NCBI GenBank assembly: GCA_900109485.1
Contig: FOAY01000002.1
Location: 432,913 to 496,912, forward strand
DNA from: Kosakonia sacchari
GTDB lineage: Bacteria > Pseudomonadota > Gammaproteobacteria > Enterobacterales > Enterobacteriaceae
Direction of reading: 5' to 3'
Length of the DNA: 64,000 nt
Below the pieces are notes generated by a model, which saw only the letters and a program-made list of their open reading frames with translations, was not told where the DNA came from and ran no database searches. Of the stretch, positions 52,625-62,851 are shown piece by piece. The first letter of the stretch is position 1; each line of letters starts with the position of its first letter. Made by a program: the position numbers and the translations under genes.

Positions 52625-55156
52625 ATGGCGGGGAATGACCGCGAGCCAATTGGACGTAAGGGGAAACCTGTGCGTCCGGCGAAAGAAAAAATCAGTCGTC
52701 GCCAACTCCGGGAAGAGGAGTACGACGATTACGACGATGATGATGAGGATGAAGAACCGATGCCGAAAAAAGGTAAAGGCAAAGGCGGGAGGCCACGCGG
52801 CAAACGCGGTTGGTTCTGGCTGTTGTTGAAAATTTTCATCGTCTTAGCCGTGCTGTGCGCCATTTATGGCGTTTATCTGGATCAAAAAATCCGCGCCCGT
52901 ATCGACGGTAAAGTCTGGCAGTTGCCGGCTGCGGTTTATGGCCGCATGGTCAACCTTGAGCCGGATATGGCGATCAGCAAGAACGAAATGGTGAAACTGC
53001 TGGAAGCCACACAGTATCGCCAGGTGACGAAGATGACGCGTCCCGGCGAGTTTACCGTGCAGGCGAAAAGCATTGAGATGATCCGCCGCCCGTTTGATTT
53101 CCCGGACAGCAAAGAGGGGCAGGTGCGCGCGCGTCTGACCTTTGACGGCGATCGTCTGGAAACCATCGAGAATATGGACAGCAATCGCCAGTTCGGTTTC
53201 TTCCGTCTCGATCCGCGCCTCATCACTATGCTCTCTTCGCCGAACGGCGAGCAGCGTCTGTTCGTGCCGCGTAACGGTTTCCCGGATCTGCTGGTTGATA
53301 CGCTGCTGGCGACCGAAGACCGCCATTTCTATGAACATGACGGTATCAGCTTTTACTCCATTGGCCGTGCGGTGCTGGCAAACCTGACCGCCGGACGCAC
53401 GGTGCAGGGGGCAAGTACGCTGACGCAGCAACTGGTGAAGAACCTGTTCCTCAGCAGCGAACGGTCGTACTGGCGTAAAGCCAACGAAGCCTATATGGCG
53501 CTGATTATGGATGCCCGCTACAGCAAGGATCGTATTCTTGAACTGTATATGAACGAGGTTTACCTCGGTCAGAGCGGCGACAACGAGATCCGCGGTTTCC
53601 CGCTGGCGAGCCTCTACTATTTTGGCCGTCCGGTGGAAGAGCTGAGCCTCGATCAGCAGGCGTTGCTGGTTGGCATGGTGAAAGGAGCGTCGGTTTATAA
53701 CCCGTGGCGTAACCCGAAACTGGCACTGGAGCGCCGTAACCTGGTGTTGCGCCTGCTGCAACAGCAAAACGTCATCGATCAGGAACTGTATGACATGCTG
53801 AGCGCCCGTCCGCTGGGCGTACAGCCGCGCGGCGGAGTGATTTCACCGCAGCCGGCGTTTATGCAGATGGTGCGCCAGGAGTTGCAGGCGAAACTCGGCG
53901 ACAAAGTGAAAGATCTCTCCGGCGTGAAGATTTTCACGACCTTTGATTCTGTTGCGCAGGACGCGGCAGAAAAAGCCGCCGTGGAAGGTATTCCGGCGCT
54001 GATCAAGCAGCGCAAACTGAGCGATCTTGAAACGGCGATGGTGGTGGTAGACCGCTACACCGGCGAAGTTCGGGCCATGGTTGGTGGCGCGACGCCGCAG
54101 TTCGCGGGCTATAACCGCGCCATGCAGGCGCGCCGTTCCATTGGTTCGCTGGCGAAACCGGCGACCTATCTGACGGCGCTGAGCCAGCCGAATGTGTACC
54201 GCCTCAATACCTGGATTGCCGATGCGCCGATCTCTTTGCGGTTGTCGAACGGCCAGGTCTGGGCGCCACAGAACGACGATCGCCGTTTCAGCGGTCAGGT
54301 TATGCTGGTGGATGCGCTGACACGTTCGATGAACGTGCCGACGGTTAACCTTGGGATGGCGGTTGGTCTGCCAGCGGTAACGGATACCTGGCTGAAACTG
54401 GGCGCGCCGAAAGATCAGCTCACCGGCATGCCGTCAATGTTGCTCGGTGCGCTGAACCTGACGCCGATTGAAGTGGCGCAGGCGTTCCAGACTATCGCCA
54501 GCGGCGGTAACCGCGCGCCGCTTTCCGCACTGCGTTCAGTGATTGCAGAAGACGGTACGGTGCTGTATCAGAGCTTCCCGCAGGCCGAACGTGCGGTTCC
54601 GGCGCAGGCGGCGTATATGACGCTGTGGACCATGCAACAGGTGGTTCAGCGCGGTACGGGACGTCAGTTGGGCGCGAAATATCCGGGTCTGCATCTGGCA
54701 GGGAAAACCGGTACCACTAACAATAACGTTGATACCTGGTTTGCCGGTATCGACGGGCGTGAAGTGACGATTACCTGGGTGGGCCGCGATAATAACCAGC
54801 CGACGAAGCTGTATGGCGCAAGCGGCGCGATGGCGATTTATCAGCGTTACCTGGAAAACCAGTCGCCGATCCCGCTGGATCTGACGCCGCCGGAAGACAT
54901 CACCACAATGGGTGTCGACGACATGGGCAACTTTGTCTGCGGCGGTGGCGGTTCGCGTTCACTGCCGGTCTGGACAACCAGCCCGGATACGCTGTGCCAG
55001 CAGAATCAGGCGCAGCCGCAAACCGGTAACCCGTTTGATCAGTCAACGCAGCCGCAGCAGCAGCCGCAACAACAGCAACCTCAGCAACAGCCGCAGCAAG
55101 AGCAGAAAAGCGATGGCGTCGCAGGTTGGATCAAAGAGATGTTTGGCAGTAATTAA
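52625..55156 (+). CDS. mrcB: Penicillin-binding protein 1B MrcB
   Basis: Bifunctional peptidoglycan glycosyltransferase and transpeptidase. The 843 residues (E. coli 844) run in order: a cytoplasmic tail with an Asp/Glu cluster, one membrane helix (about 63-86), the UB2H domain, the GT51 domain ([12 protein letters not shown] with catalytic Glu), and the transpeptidase with SxxK (SLAKP) and KTGT (GKTGTTNNN). A Gln/Pro-rich C-terminal tail follows. Met46 matches the internal start of the short PBP1b form in E. coli. Followed by a terminator. Confidence 0.99.
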   Translation: MAGNDREPIGRKGKPVRPAKEKISRRQLREEEYDDYDDDDEDEEPMPKKGKGKGGRPRGKRGWFWLLLKIFIVLAVLCAIYGVYLDQKIRARIDGKVWQLPAAVYGRMVNLEPDMAISKNEMVKLLEATQYRQVTKMTRPGEFTVQAKSIEMIRRPFDFPDSKEGQVRARLTFDGDRLETIENMDSNRQFGFFRLDPRLITMLSSPNGEQRLFVPRNGFPDLLVDTLLATEDRHFYEHDGISFYSIGRAVLANLTAGRTVQGASTLTQQLVKNLFLSSERSYWRKANEAYMALIMDARYSKDRILELYMNEVYLGQSGDNEIRGFPLASLYYFGRPVEELSLDQQALLVGMVKGASVYNPWRNPKLALERRNLVLRLLQQQNVIDQELYDMLSARPLGVQPRGGVISPQPAFMQMVRQELQAKLGDKVKDLSGVKIFTTFDSVAQDAAEKAAVEGIPALIKQRKLSDLETAMVVVDRYTGEVRAMVGGATPQFAGYNRAMQARRSIGSLAKPATYLTALSQPNVYRLNTWIADAPISLRLSNGQVWAPQNDDRRFSGQVMLVDALTRSMNVPTVNLGMAVGLPAVTDTWLKLGAPKDQLTGMPSMLLGALNLTPIEVAQAFQTIASGGNRAPLSALRSVIAEDGTVLYQSFPQAERAVPAQAAYMTLWTMQQVVQRGTGRQLGAKYPGLHLAGKTGTTNNNVDTWFAGIDGREVTITWVGRDNNQPTKLYGASGAMAIYQRYLENQSPIPLDLTPPEDITTMGVDDMGNFVCGGGGSRSLPVWTTSPDTLCQQNQAQPQTGNPFDQSTQPQQQPQQQQPQQQPQQEQKSDGVAGWIKEMFGSN

Positions 55157-55161
55157 CCCTG

Positions 55162-55191
55162 AAAACCCCGGTCGCAAGGCCGGGGTTTTTT
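55162..55191 (+). terminator. Rho-independent terminator after mrcB
   Basis: AAAACCCCGG/CCGGGGTTTT with an 8-base loop and a T run, 5 bases after the stop. Confidence 0.88.
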
Positions 55192-55343
55192 CTTTTTCGC
55201 TATCGCAAACATTCAAATAACGTCCTTTTAAACATCTTTTAACTCCCCGTTTTTTGTCTGGTTATTTCTTAATCCCTCAGGCGTACTCGCGCGGCTTACT
55301 GCTTGCTATACGCACGACGCTTCGCATATTATTCTGCGGTCAT

Positions 55344-55362
55344 AATAATAATTATCGTTTAC
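55344..55362 (+). promoter_or_regulatory. Candidate Fur box upstream of fhuA
   Basis: AATAATAATTATCGTTTAC matches 13 of 19 positions of the Fur consensus GATAATGATAATCATTATC, 34 bases before the fhuA ATG, in the expected place for iron repression of the fhu operon. Confidence 0.6.
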
Positions 55363-55396
55363 GTTATCATTCACTCATTGATTCAGAGATAAACCA

Positions 55397-57649
55397 ATGG
55401 CGCGTCCAAAAACTGCTCAGCCAGTCAACACTACGCTGCGTAAAATCGCAGTTGTAGTAGCCACAGCGGTTAGCGGCATGTCTGTTTATGCACAGGCTGC
55501 AACAACCCAGAATGAAGAAACCATCACCGTGACCACAGCGCCTGCTGCGCAGGAAAACGCGTGGGGTCCGGCGGCTACCATCGCGGCGAAACATACCGCC
55601 ACAGCGACCAAAACGGATATGCCGCTGGAGAAAACACCCCAGTCTATTTCCGTGGTGACCAGCGAAGAGATCGCGCTGCATCAGCCGAAATCCGTGAAAG
55701 AAGCCCTCAGCTATACGCCGGGAGTCGCGGTGGGGACGCGTGGTGCATCCAACACCTACGACTACCTGATTATTCGTGGCTTCGCGGCGGATGGTCAGAG
55801 CCAGAACAACTACCTCGACGGTCTGAAGATGCAGGGCAACTTCTACAATGACGCGGTAATTGATCCTTACATGATTGAGCGCGCCGAAATCCTGCGCGGC
55901 CCAACCTCGGTGCTCTACGGAAAAAGCAGCCCGGGCGGCCTGTTGAATATGGTCAGCAAGCGCCCAACCACCACGCCGCTGTACGAAATACAGTTTAAAG
56001 CCGGCACCAACAACCTGTTCCAGACCGGGTTTGATTTCAGCGATGCGCTGGATGATGACGGCGTCTTCTCTTATCGGTTAACCGGTCTTGCGCGTTCGGC
56101 GAATGCGCAGCAGGAAGACAAAAAAGAGCAGCGTTACACGGTTGCGCCATCTTTTACCTGGCGCCCGGATGACAAAACGAATTTCACGTTCCTCTCTTAC
56201 TTCCAGAACGAGCCGGAAACCGGCTATTACGGCTGGTTGCCGAAAGAGGGGACGGTTCAACCGCTGCCGAATGGTTCGCGTCTGCCGACCGACTTCAACG
56301 AAGGCGCAAAGAACAACACCTATTCCCGTAACCAGAAAATGGTGGGTTATAGCTTCGAACATGCGTTCGATGACACCTTTACCGTGCGCCAGAACCTGCG
56401 TTACGCCGAGAACAAAACGTCGCAAAACAGCGTTTACGGTTATGGAATGTGTTCTGATCCACTCTATTCAAGCGCTCCGGCGAGCAGCCCATGTGCAGGC
56501 ATTGCGCAGTCTGAGTGGGGCCATTACCTGACGCGCCAGTATGTGATCGATCACGAGAAGTTGCAGAACTTCTCCGTCGATACGCAACTGCAAAGCAAAT
56601 TTGCTACCGGTTCAGTGGATCACATTCTGCTGACTGGCGTCGATTACATGCGTATGCGTAACGACATTAATTCATGGTTCGGCTATGCAGGTTCTGTCGC
56701 TCCGTCCGATATCTACAATCTTGATCGCGGTGATTTCGATTTCGCTGCTCACTCGACGCCTTCTGGCGCTTACCAGATCCTGAACCGCCAGCAGCAAACG
56801 GGCCTTTACGCGCAGGATCAGGCGCAGTGGGATAAGGTGCTGGTCACGCTGGGTGGCCGTTATGACTGGGCTAAACAGAGCGCATTCAACCGCACCACCA
56901 ATATCACAGCGGAACGTGACGATAAGCAGTTTACCTGGCGTGGCGGTGTTAACTACCTGTTCGATAATGGCGTAACGCCGTACTTTAGCTATAGCGAGTC
57001 GTTTGAACCGGCATCGACCACCGGGGCGAGCGGCGCTATTTTCGCACCGTCCAAAGGCAAGCAGTACGAAGCGGGCGTGAAATACAGCCCGAAAGATCGT
57101 CCGATTGTCATGACCGGCGCCGTTTATCAGCTCACCAAGAGCAACAACCTGATGGCCGATCCAAACGGTTCTTTCTGGTCTGTTGAAGGCGGTGAAATTC
57201 GCGCGCGCGGCGTGGAAATCGAAGCCAAAGCGGCGCTGTCAGCGAATATCAACGTGGTGAGTTCGTATACCTACACCCAGGCGGAGTACACCACCGATAC
57301 CAATTACAAAGGCAACACTCCGGCGCAGGTGCCTAAACATATGGCATCGCTGTGGGGCGACTACACCTTCTACGACGGTGCGTTGTCTGGTCTGACATTA
57401 GGGACCGGCGCACGTCTCACCGGTTCAAGCTATGGCGATCCGGCGAACTCCTTTAAGGTAGGCAGCTACACGGTTGTCGATGCGCTGGTGCGCTACGATC
57501 TGGCGCGTGTTGGCCTGGCGGGCTCCAACGTCGCGCTGCACGTGAATAACCTGCTCGATCGTGAATACGTTGCCAGTTGCTTCAACACGTACGGTTGCTT
57601 CTGGGGCGCAGAACGTCAGGTGGTGGCGACCGCAACCTTCCGCTTCTAA
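55397..57649 (+). CDS. fhuA: Ferrichrome outer membrane transporter FhuA
   Basis: TonB-dependent receptor for ferrichrome-type siderophores, in E. coli also a phage and colicin receptor. It has a signal peptide (cut near AQA-ATTQ, residue 34), a TonB box (EETITVTT), the plug domain (KTPQSISVVT to NMVSKRP), and a 22-strand barrel ending in an aromatic residue (VVATATFRF). It has 750 residues. Two cysteine pairs are present, in an outer loop and near the C terminus (CFNTYGC). It heads fhuACDB behind a Fur-like site. Confidence 0.97.
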   Translation: MARPKTAQPVNTTLRKIAVVVATAVSGMSVYAQAATTQNEETITVTTAPAAQENAWGPAATIAAKHTATATKTDMPLEKTPQSISVVTSEEIALHQPKSVKEALSYTPGVAVGTRGASNTYDYLIIRGFAADGQSQNNYLDGLKMQGNFYNDAVIDPYMIERAEILRGPTSVLYGKSSPGGLLNMVSKRPTTTPLYEIQFKAGTNNLFQTGFDFSDALDDDGVFSYRLTGLARSANAQQEDKKEQRYTVAPSFTWRPDDKTNFTFLSYFQNEPETGYYGWLPKEGTVQPLPNGSRLPTDFNEGAKNNTYSRNQKMVGYSFEHAFDDTFTVRQNLRYAENKTSQNSVYGYGMCSDPLYSSAPASSPCAGIAQSEWGHYLTRQYVIDHEKLQNFSVDTQLQSKFATGSVDHILLTGVDYMRMRNDINSWFGYAGSVAPSDIYNLDRGDFDFAAHSTPSGAYQILNRQQQTGLYAQDQAQWDKVLVTLGGRYDWAKQSAFNRTTNITAERDDKQFTWRGGVNYLFDNGVTPYFSYSESFEPASTTGASGAIFAPSKGKQYEAGVKYSPKDRPIVMTGAVYQLTKSNNLMADPNGSFWSVEGGEIRARGVEIEAKAALSANINVVSSYTYTQAEYTTDTNYKGNTPAQVPKHMASLWGDYTFYDGALSGLTLGTGARLTGSSYGDPANSFKVGSYTVVDALVRYDLARVGLAGSNVALHVNNLLDREYVASCFNTYGCFWGAERQVVATATFRF

Positions 57650-57658
57650 TCTCTCTTC

Positions 57659-57682
57659 GGGCACGGTTCGCCGTGCCCTTTT
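57659..57682 (+). terminator. Intercistronic hairpin fhuA-fhuC
   Basis: GGGCACGG-TTCG-CCGTGCCC with four T, between fhuA and fhuC. It may attenuate transcription or protect the fhuA message, since the receptor is needed in larger amounts than the permease. Confidence 0.65.
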
Positions 57683-57696
57683 ATAAGTTGGCAATC

Positions 57697-58494
57697 ATGC
57701 AGGAAAACAGAGCGCTTCCCAATACCACCTTTCAACTGAGCGATGTTGCTTTTAGTGTACCTGGACGTACGCTGCTGCATCCTCTCTCCCTGACATTCCC
57801 GGTGGGGAAAGTCACTGGCCTGATTGGCCATAATGGCTCAGGCAAATCCACGCTGCTGAAAATGCTCGGCCGCCATCAGCCGCCTTCTGCGGGCGATATT
57901 CTGCTCGACGGGCAGCCGCTGGAGAGCTGGAACAGCAAAGCGTTTGCCCGCAAAGTGGCTTATCTGCCGCAGCAGTTGCCGCAGGCGGAAGGGATGACGG
58001 TGCGTGAGCTGGTGGCGATTGGCCGCTACCCGTGGCACGGTGCGCTGGGGCGTTTTGGCGTGGCCGACAGAGAAAAAGTGGAAGAGGCGATAGCGCTGGT
58101 TGGGCTCAAGCCGCTGGCGCACCGGCTGGTGGATAGCCTTTCCGGCGGCGAGCGTCAGCGGGCGTGGATTGCGATGCTGGTGGCGCAGGACAGCCGCTGT
58201 CTGTTGCTGGATGAACCAACCTCAGCGCTGGATATCGCGCATCAGGTTGATGTGCTGGCGCTGGTGCACCGCTTAAGCCAGCAGCGCGGGCTGACGGTGA
58301 TTGCCGTGTTGCACGATATCAATATGGCGGCGCGTTATTGCGACTATCTGGTGGCGCTGCGCGGCGGTGAAATGATCGCCGAAGGTACACCGGATGCGCT
58401 GATGCGCGCGGATACGCTTGAACATATTTACGGTATCCCGATGGGGATCCTGCCGCATCCGGCAGGTGCGGCGCCGGTGAGTTTTGTCTACTGA
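57697..58494 (+). CDS. fhuC: Ferric hydroxamate ABC transporter ATPase FhuC
   Basis: Energises FhuB for uptake of all iron(III)-hydroxamates. The ATG at 57697 (MQENRALPNTTF) gives 265 residues, the E. coli length; the frame extends into fhuA but without conservation. Walker A GHNGSGKST, signature LSGGERQR, Walker B CLLLDEPTSALD and the H-loop are present. It overlaps fhuD by one base (TGATG). Confidence 0.98.
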   Translation: MQENRALPNTTFQLSDVAFSVPGRTLLHPLSLTFPVGKVTGLIGHNGSGKSTLLKMLGRHQPPSAGDILLDGQPLESWNSKAFARKVAYLPQQLPQAEGMTVRELVAIGRYPWHGALGRFGVADREKVEEAIALVGLKPLAHRLVDSLSGGERQRAWIAMLVAQDSRCLLLDEPTSALDIAHQVDVLALVHRLSQQRGLTVIAVLHDINMAARYCDYLVALRGGEMIAEGTPDALMRADTLEHIYGIPMGILPHPAGAAPVSFVY

Positions 58495-59384
58495 TGGCCG
58501 ATCTACACTCGATTAGCCGTCGTCGCTTACTGACGGCGATGGCGCTCTCTCCGTTGCTGTGGCACCTGCGCAGCGCTCATGCGGCAACCGTTGATCCGCA
58601 CCGTATTGTGGCGCTGGAATGGCTGCCGGTGGAGCTGCTGTTGGCGCTGGGCATCACGCCGTATGGCGTTGCCGATGTTCATGATTACAACATCTGGGTT
58701 AACGAGCCGTCGCTGCCTGCTTCGGTGATTGACGTCGGTCTGCGTACCGAACCGAACCTCGAATTACTCACGCAGATGAAACCTTCGCTGCTGGTCTGGT
58801 CGGCGGGTTACGGCCCGGATGAGGCCAAACTGGCGAAGATCGCCCCAGGGCGCGGTTTTACCTTCAGCGACGGTAAACAACCGCTGGCGCTGGCCCGTCG
58901 TTCGCTGAACGAAATGGCGCAAATGCTGAATCTGGAAGCCGCCGCCAAAAAACATCTCGATCAGTTTGATGCCTTAATTGACGGGACAAAACCGCATTTC
59001 GCCCGGCGCGGCGATCGTCCGTTATTAATGATTACCCTGCTCGATCCGCGCCATGTGCTGGTGTTTGCCGAGAACTGCCTGTTCCAGGCGGTGCTCGATC
59101 AACTGGGCGTGCGCAATGCCTGGCAAGGGGAAACCACCTTCTGGGGTAGCGTGACGGTCGGTATCGACAGGCTGGCCGCGTACAAAGATGTGGATGTGCT
59201 CTGTTTCGATCACGGTAATGAGCAGGATATGCGCAAGCTGATGGCGACGCCGCTGTGGCAGGCGATGCCGTTTGTCCGGGCTGGCCGTTTCCAGCGCGTT
59301 CCGGCGGTCTGGTTCTATGGCGCAACACTGTCGGCGATGCACTTCACCCGCGTGCTGGATAACGCGCTGGGAGGCCGGGCATGA
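58494..59384 (+). CDS. fhuD: Ferric hydroxamate periplasmic binding protein FhuD
   Basis: Carries ferrichrome-type complexes from FhuA to FhuB. It has 296 residues as in E. coli, a twin-arginine-type leader (SISRRRLLTAMALSPLL), and a class III binding-protein fold with a long backbone helix. Its start overlaps the fhuC stop and its stop overlaps fhuB (ATGA), giving tight coupling. Confidence 0.98.
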   Translation: MADLHSISRRRLLTAMALSPLLWHLRSAHAATVDPHRIVALEWLPVELLLALGITPYGVADVHDYNIWVNEPSLPASVIDVGLRTEPNLELLTQMKPSLLVWSAGYGPDEAKLAKIAPGRGFTFSDGKQPLALARRSLNEMAQMLNLEAAAKKHLDQFDALIDGTKPHFARRGDRPLLMITLLDPRHVLVFAENCLFQAVLDQLGVRNAWQGETTFWGSVTVGIDRLAAYKDVDVLCFDHGNEQDMRKLMATPLWQAMPFVRAGRFQRVPAVWFYGATLSAMHFTRVLDNALGGRA

Positions 59385-61363
59385 GCCAGCGTATTGCACG
59401 TTTCCCTACCTTCTTGCTGGCGCTGCTGTTTGTCGCCGCCGCCTGGCTGACCTGGAGCAACTTAAACGTTGCGCTGCCGCGCGCGCAGTGGGGGCAGGCG
59501 TTTCGTGCGCCGGATAGTAATCTGATCGATCAGATGCTGTTCCATTACAGCCTGTTGCCGCGTCTGGCCGTCTCGCTGCTGGTGGGCGCGGGGCTTGGGC
59601 TGGTTGGCGTGTTGTTCCAGCAGGTATTGCGTAACCCGCTGGCAGAACCGACCACGCTGGGCGTGGCGACCGGCGCGCAGTTGGGCATCACGATTACCAC
59701 GCTGTGGACCATTCCGGGCGTGCTGGCCTCGCAGTTTGCTGCGTTGATCGGCGCAGGCGTCGTTGGGGCGCTGGTATTTGGTGTGGCGTGGGGAAAACGG
59801 TTGTCGCCGGTGACGCTGATCCTCGCCGGTCTGGTGGTCAGCCTCTATTGCGGCGCGATCAACCAGTTGCTGGTGCTGTTTCACCACGATCAACTGCAAA
59901 GCATGTTCTTGTGGAGCACCGGAACGCTGACGCAAACCGACTGGAGCGTGGCGCAAAGTCTGTGGCCGCAGCTCGTCGGCTGCGCCGTGCTGACGCTGCT
60001 GTTGCTGCGCCCGCTCACGCTGATGGGGCTGGATGATGGCGTTGCGCGCAATCTGGGGCTTGCGCTGTCGATGGCGCGCCTGGCCGCGCTGACGCTGGCG
60101 GTTGTCCTGAGTGCGTTGCTGGTGAATGCAGTCGGGATCATCGGTTTTATCGGCTTGTTCGCGCCGCTGCTGGCAAAAATGCTCGGCGCACGTCGCCTGC
60201 TGGCGCGTCTGCTGTTAGCGCCGCTGATTGGCGCGCTGATCCTCTGGCTCTCCGATCAGATCATCTGGTGGTTGACGCGGGTGTGGATGGAAGTCTCCAC
60301 CGGCTCGATCACCGCGCTGATTGGCGCTCCGCTGCTGCTGTGGCTGTTGCCGCGTCTGCGGAGCATGAATACGCCCGCCATGGACTCCGGGGACAATGTC
60401 GCGGCAGAGCGTCAGCAGGTGCCGTGGTTTGTGCTGGGCGGGCTGGTGGTGCTGTTGCTGGCGATGTGGGCCGCGCTGGCTTTTGGCCGCGATGCGCAGG
60501 GCTGGCACTGGGCCAGCGGCACGCTGTTGCAGGAGTTGCTGCCGTGGCGCTGGCCGCGCATTATTGCCGCGTTGACCGCCGGGGTGATGCTGGCTGTCGC
60601 GGGTTGCATCATTCAACGCCTGACCGGTAACCCGATGGCCAGTCCGGAAGTGCTGGGGATCAGCTCTGGTGCCGCTTTTGGCGTAGTGCTGATGCTGTTC
60701 TTCGTGCCCGGCAACGCGTTTGGCTGGCTGATGCCCGCCGGGAGCCTCGGCGCGGCGCTGACGCTGCTGATCATTATGATCGCCGCCGGGCGCGGCGGAT
60801 TTTCGCCGCACCGCATGCTACTGGCGGGGATGGCGCTCAGTACCGCCTTCACTATGTTGCTGATGATGCTGCAGGCCAGCGGGGATCCGCGTATGGCGAC
60901 GATCCTGACGTGGATTTCCGGCAGTACTTATAACGCCTCGGGCGAGCAGGTGCTGCGTAGCGGCGTGATGATGGTGATCCTGCTGGCGTTGACACCGCTT
61001 TGCCGACGCTGGCTGATGATTTTACCGCTCGGCGGCGATACGGCGCGCGCGGTTGGTCTGGCGCTGACATCTTCACGCATCGCGCTGTTGTTGCTGGCTG
61101 CGGCATTGACGGCTACCGCGACGATGACCATCGGCCCGTTGAGCTTTGTGGGGTTGATGGCGCCGCATATTGCGCGGATGATGGGGTTCCGTCGTACGAT
61201 GCCGCATATGGTCATTTCGGCGCTGGTCGGGGGAATATTGCTGGTGTTTGCTGACTGGTGCGGGCGGATGCTGATGTTTCCGTTCCAGATCCCGGCGGGA
61301 TTGCTGTCGACGTTTATTGGCGCGCCGTACTTTATCTATTTACTGAGAAAACAGAGCCGCTAA
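59381..61363 (+). CDS. fhuB: Ferric hydroxamate permease FhuB
   Basis: Double-length FecCD-type permease, 660 residues as in E. coli. Two homologous halves of about 330 residues each have about ten helices and carry the FecCD motifs RNPLAEPTTLGVATGAQLG in the first and TGNPMASPEVLGISSGAAFG in the second. It completes fhuACDB and converges on hemL. Confidence 0.98.
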   Translation: MSQRIARFPTFLLALLFVAAAWLTWSNLNVALPRAQWGQAFRAPDSNLIDQMLFHYSLLPRLAVSLLVGAGLGLVGVLFQQVLRNPLAEPTTLGVATGAQLGITITTLWTIPGVLASQFAALIGAGVVGALVFGVAWGKRLSPVTLILAGLVVSLYCGAINQLLVLFHHDQLQSMFLWSTGTLTQTDWSVAQSLWPQLVGCAVLTLLLLRPLTLMGLDDGVARNLGLALSMARLAALTLAVVLSALLVNAVGIIGFIGLFAPLLAKMLGARRLLARLLLAPLIGALILWLSDQIIWWLTRVWMEVSTGSITALIGAPLLLWLLPRLRSMNTPAMDSGDNVAAERQQVPWFVLGGLVVLLLAMWAALAFGRDAQGWHWASGTLLQELLPWRWPRIIAALTAGVMLAVAGCIIQRLTGNPMASPEVLGISSGAAFGVVLMLFFVPGNAFGWLMPAGSLGAALTLLIIMIAAGRGGFSPHRMLLAGMALSTAFTMLLMMLQASGDPRMATILTWISGSTYNASGEQVLRSGVMMVILLALTPLCRRWLMILPLGGDTARAVGLALTSSRIALLLLAAALTATATMTIGPLSFVGLMAPHIARMMGFRRTMPHMVISALVGGILLVFADWCGRMLMFPFQIPAGLLSTFIGAPYFIYLLRKQSR

Positions 61364-61369
61364 TCTTTT

Positions 61370-61392
61370 CCCTCTCCCCACCGGGGAGAGGG
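61370..61392. repeat. CCCTCTCCCC stem-loop between fhuB and hemL
   Basis: A perfect 10-bp stem (CCCTCTCCCC, GGGGAGAGGG) with loop ACC between convergent fhuB and hemL. No U tract follows on either strand, so it looks like an intergenic repeat; a degenerate relative lies at 17775-17802. Confidence 0.6.
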
Positions 61393-61401
61393 CTAAAACC
61401 A

Positions 61402-62682
61402 TTACAGCTTCGCGAAAACGCGACGTGCGGCATCGATAGTGTTATCGATATCCTCTTCACTGTGCGCCACGGACATAAAGCCCGCCTCAAACGCTGACGG
61501 CGCGAGGTAAACGCCTTCTTCCAGCATCAGATGGAAGAAACGCTTAAAGCGTTCAACATCGCACTTCACCACATCCTGATAGCAGGTCACGGCTGGCGCA
61601 TCGGTAAAGAACAGGCCGAACATGCCGCCTACGTGGTTAACGACCAGCGGAATGCCCGCCTGCTGCGCAGCTTCCAGCAGACCGTCGGCCAGTTGCGTGG
61701 TCAGCTCAGTTAGCGTGGAGTGAATGCCCGGCTGCGCCACTTCGGTCAGGCAGGCATAGCCCGCAGCCATCGCGATCGGGTTGCCAGAGAGTGTGCCGGC
61801 CTGATAGACCGGGCCGGTCGGCGCCAGTACGTCCATCACCTCACGGCGCCCGCCAAACGCGCCTACCGGCATGCCGCCGCCGATAATTTTGCCCAGACAG
61901 GTCAGATCCGGCTCGACGCCGTAATAAGCCTGCGCGCCCGCCAGCGCAACGCGGAAACCGGTCATCACTTCGTCAATGATCAACAGCGCGCCGAATTCGT
62001 CGCACAGCGCACGCAGGCCCGGCAGGAATTCCGGCTGCGGCGGTACGCAGTTCATGTTGCCGGCAACCGGCTCAACGATGATACAGGCGATATCCTGCGG
62101 ATACTGTTCGAAGGCTGCGCGAACAGTATCGAGATCGTTATAGGTGCAGGTCAGCGTGTGTTTGGCGAAATCAGCCGGAACGCCCGGCGAGTTCGGCTGG
62201 CCTAAGGTCAACGCGCCGGAACCGGCTTTCACCAGCAGGCAGTCGGCATGGCCGTGGTAGCAACCTTCGAATTTGATGATTTTGTCGCGGCCGGTAAAGC
62301 CGCGCGCCAGGCGGATGGCGCTCATGGTGGCTTCCGTACCGGAGTTCACCATGCGTACCATATCCATGGTGGGTACCAGTTCGGTCACCAGCGCGGCCAT
62401 TTTGACTTCCATCTCTGTTGGTGCGCCAAAACTCAGCCCGCGGCTGGCCGCCTCAATAACGGCGTTGCGAATGGCCGGGTGGTTGTGCCCAAGCACCATA
62501 GGCCCCCAGGAACCGACGTAATCGATATAGGCTTTGCCGTCGGCGTCATACAAATAAGCACCGTCAGCACGCTCGATAAACAGCGGTGTACCACCGACGC
62601 CGGTAAAGGCGCGTACCGGTGAATTGACACCGCCGGGGATCAGTTCGCGCGCTGCGTTAAAGAGTTCTTCAGACTTATTCAT
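61402..62682 (-). CDS. hemL: Glutamate-1-semialdehyde aminotransferase HemL
   Basis: PLP enzyme making 5-aminolevulinate, the tetrapyrrole precursor. It has 426 residues as in E. coli. The PLP lysine is Lys265 in [17 protein letters not shown], with [16 protein letters not shown] and [12 protein letters not shown] as further cofactor motifs. It is convergent with fhuB and divergent from clcA. Confidence 0.99.
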   Translation of the reverse strand: MNKSEELFNAARELIPGGVNSPVRAFTGVGGTPLFIERADGAYLYDADGKAYIDYVGSWGPMVLGHNHPAIRNAVIEAASRGLSFGAPTEMEVKMAALVTELVPTMDMVRMVNSGTEATMSAIRLARGFTGRDKIIKFEGCYHGHADCLLVKAGSGALTLGQPNSPGVPADFAKHTLTCTYNDLDTVRAAFEQYPQDIACIIVEPVAGNMNCVPPQPEFLPGLRALCDEFGALLIIDEVMTGFRVALAGAQAYYGVEPDLTCLGKIIGGGMPVGAFGGRREVMDVLAPTGPVYQAGTLSGNPIAMAAGYACLTEVAQPGIHSTLTELTTQLADGLLEAAQQAGIPLVVNHVGGMFGLFFTDAPAVTCYQDVVKCDVERFKRFFHLMLEEGVYLAPSAFEAGFMSVAHSEEDIDNTIDAARRVFAKL

Positions 62683-62851
62683 CTCTCATTCCTGGTTCGT
62701 GGAAAATTCAATGCCGGTCATTCTATGTGATTACACGAATGTTATGAAAGTTTTGCCCCGGTGAAACGACATATTTTGCAGGACATTCCCCCGCGACGCG
62801 GCGGCAGTCGCTGGTTACAATACCTCTTTTGTATGACCTATAGAAAATCAG

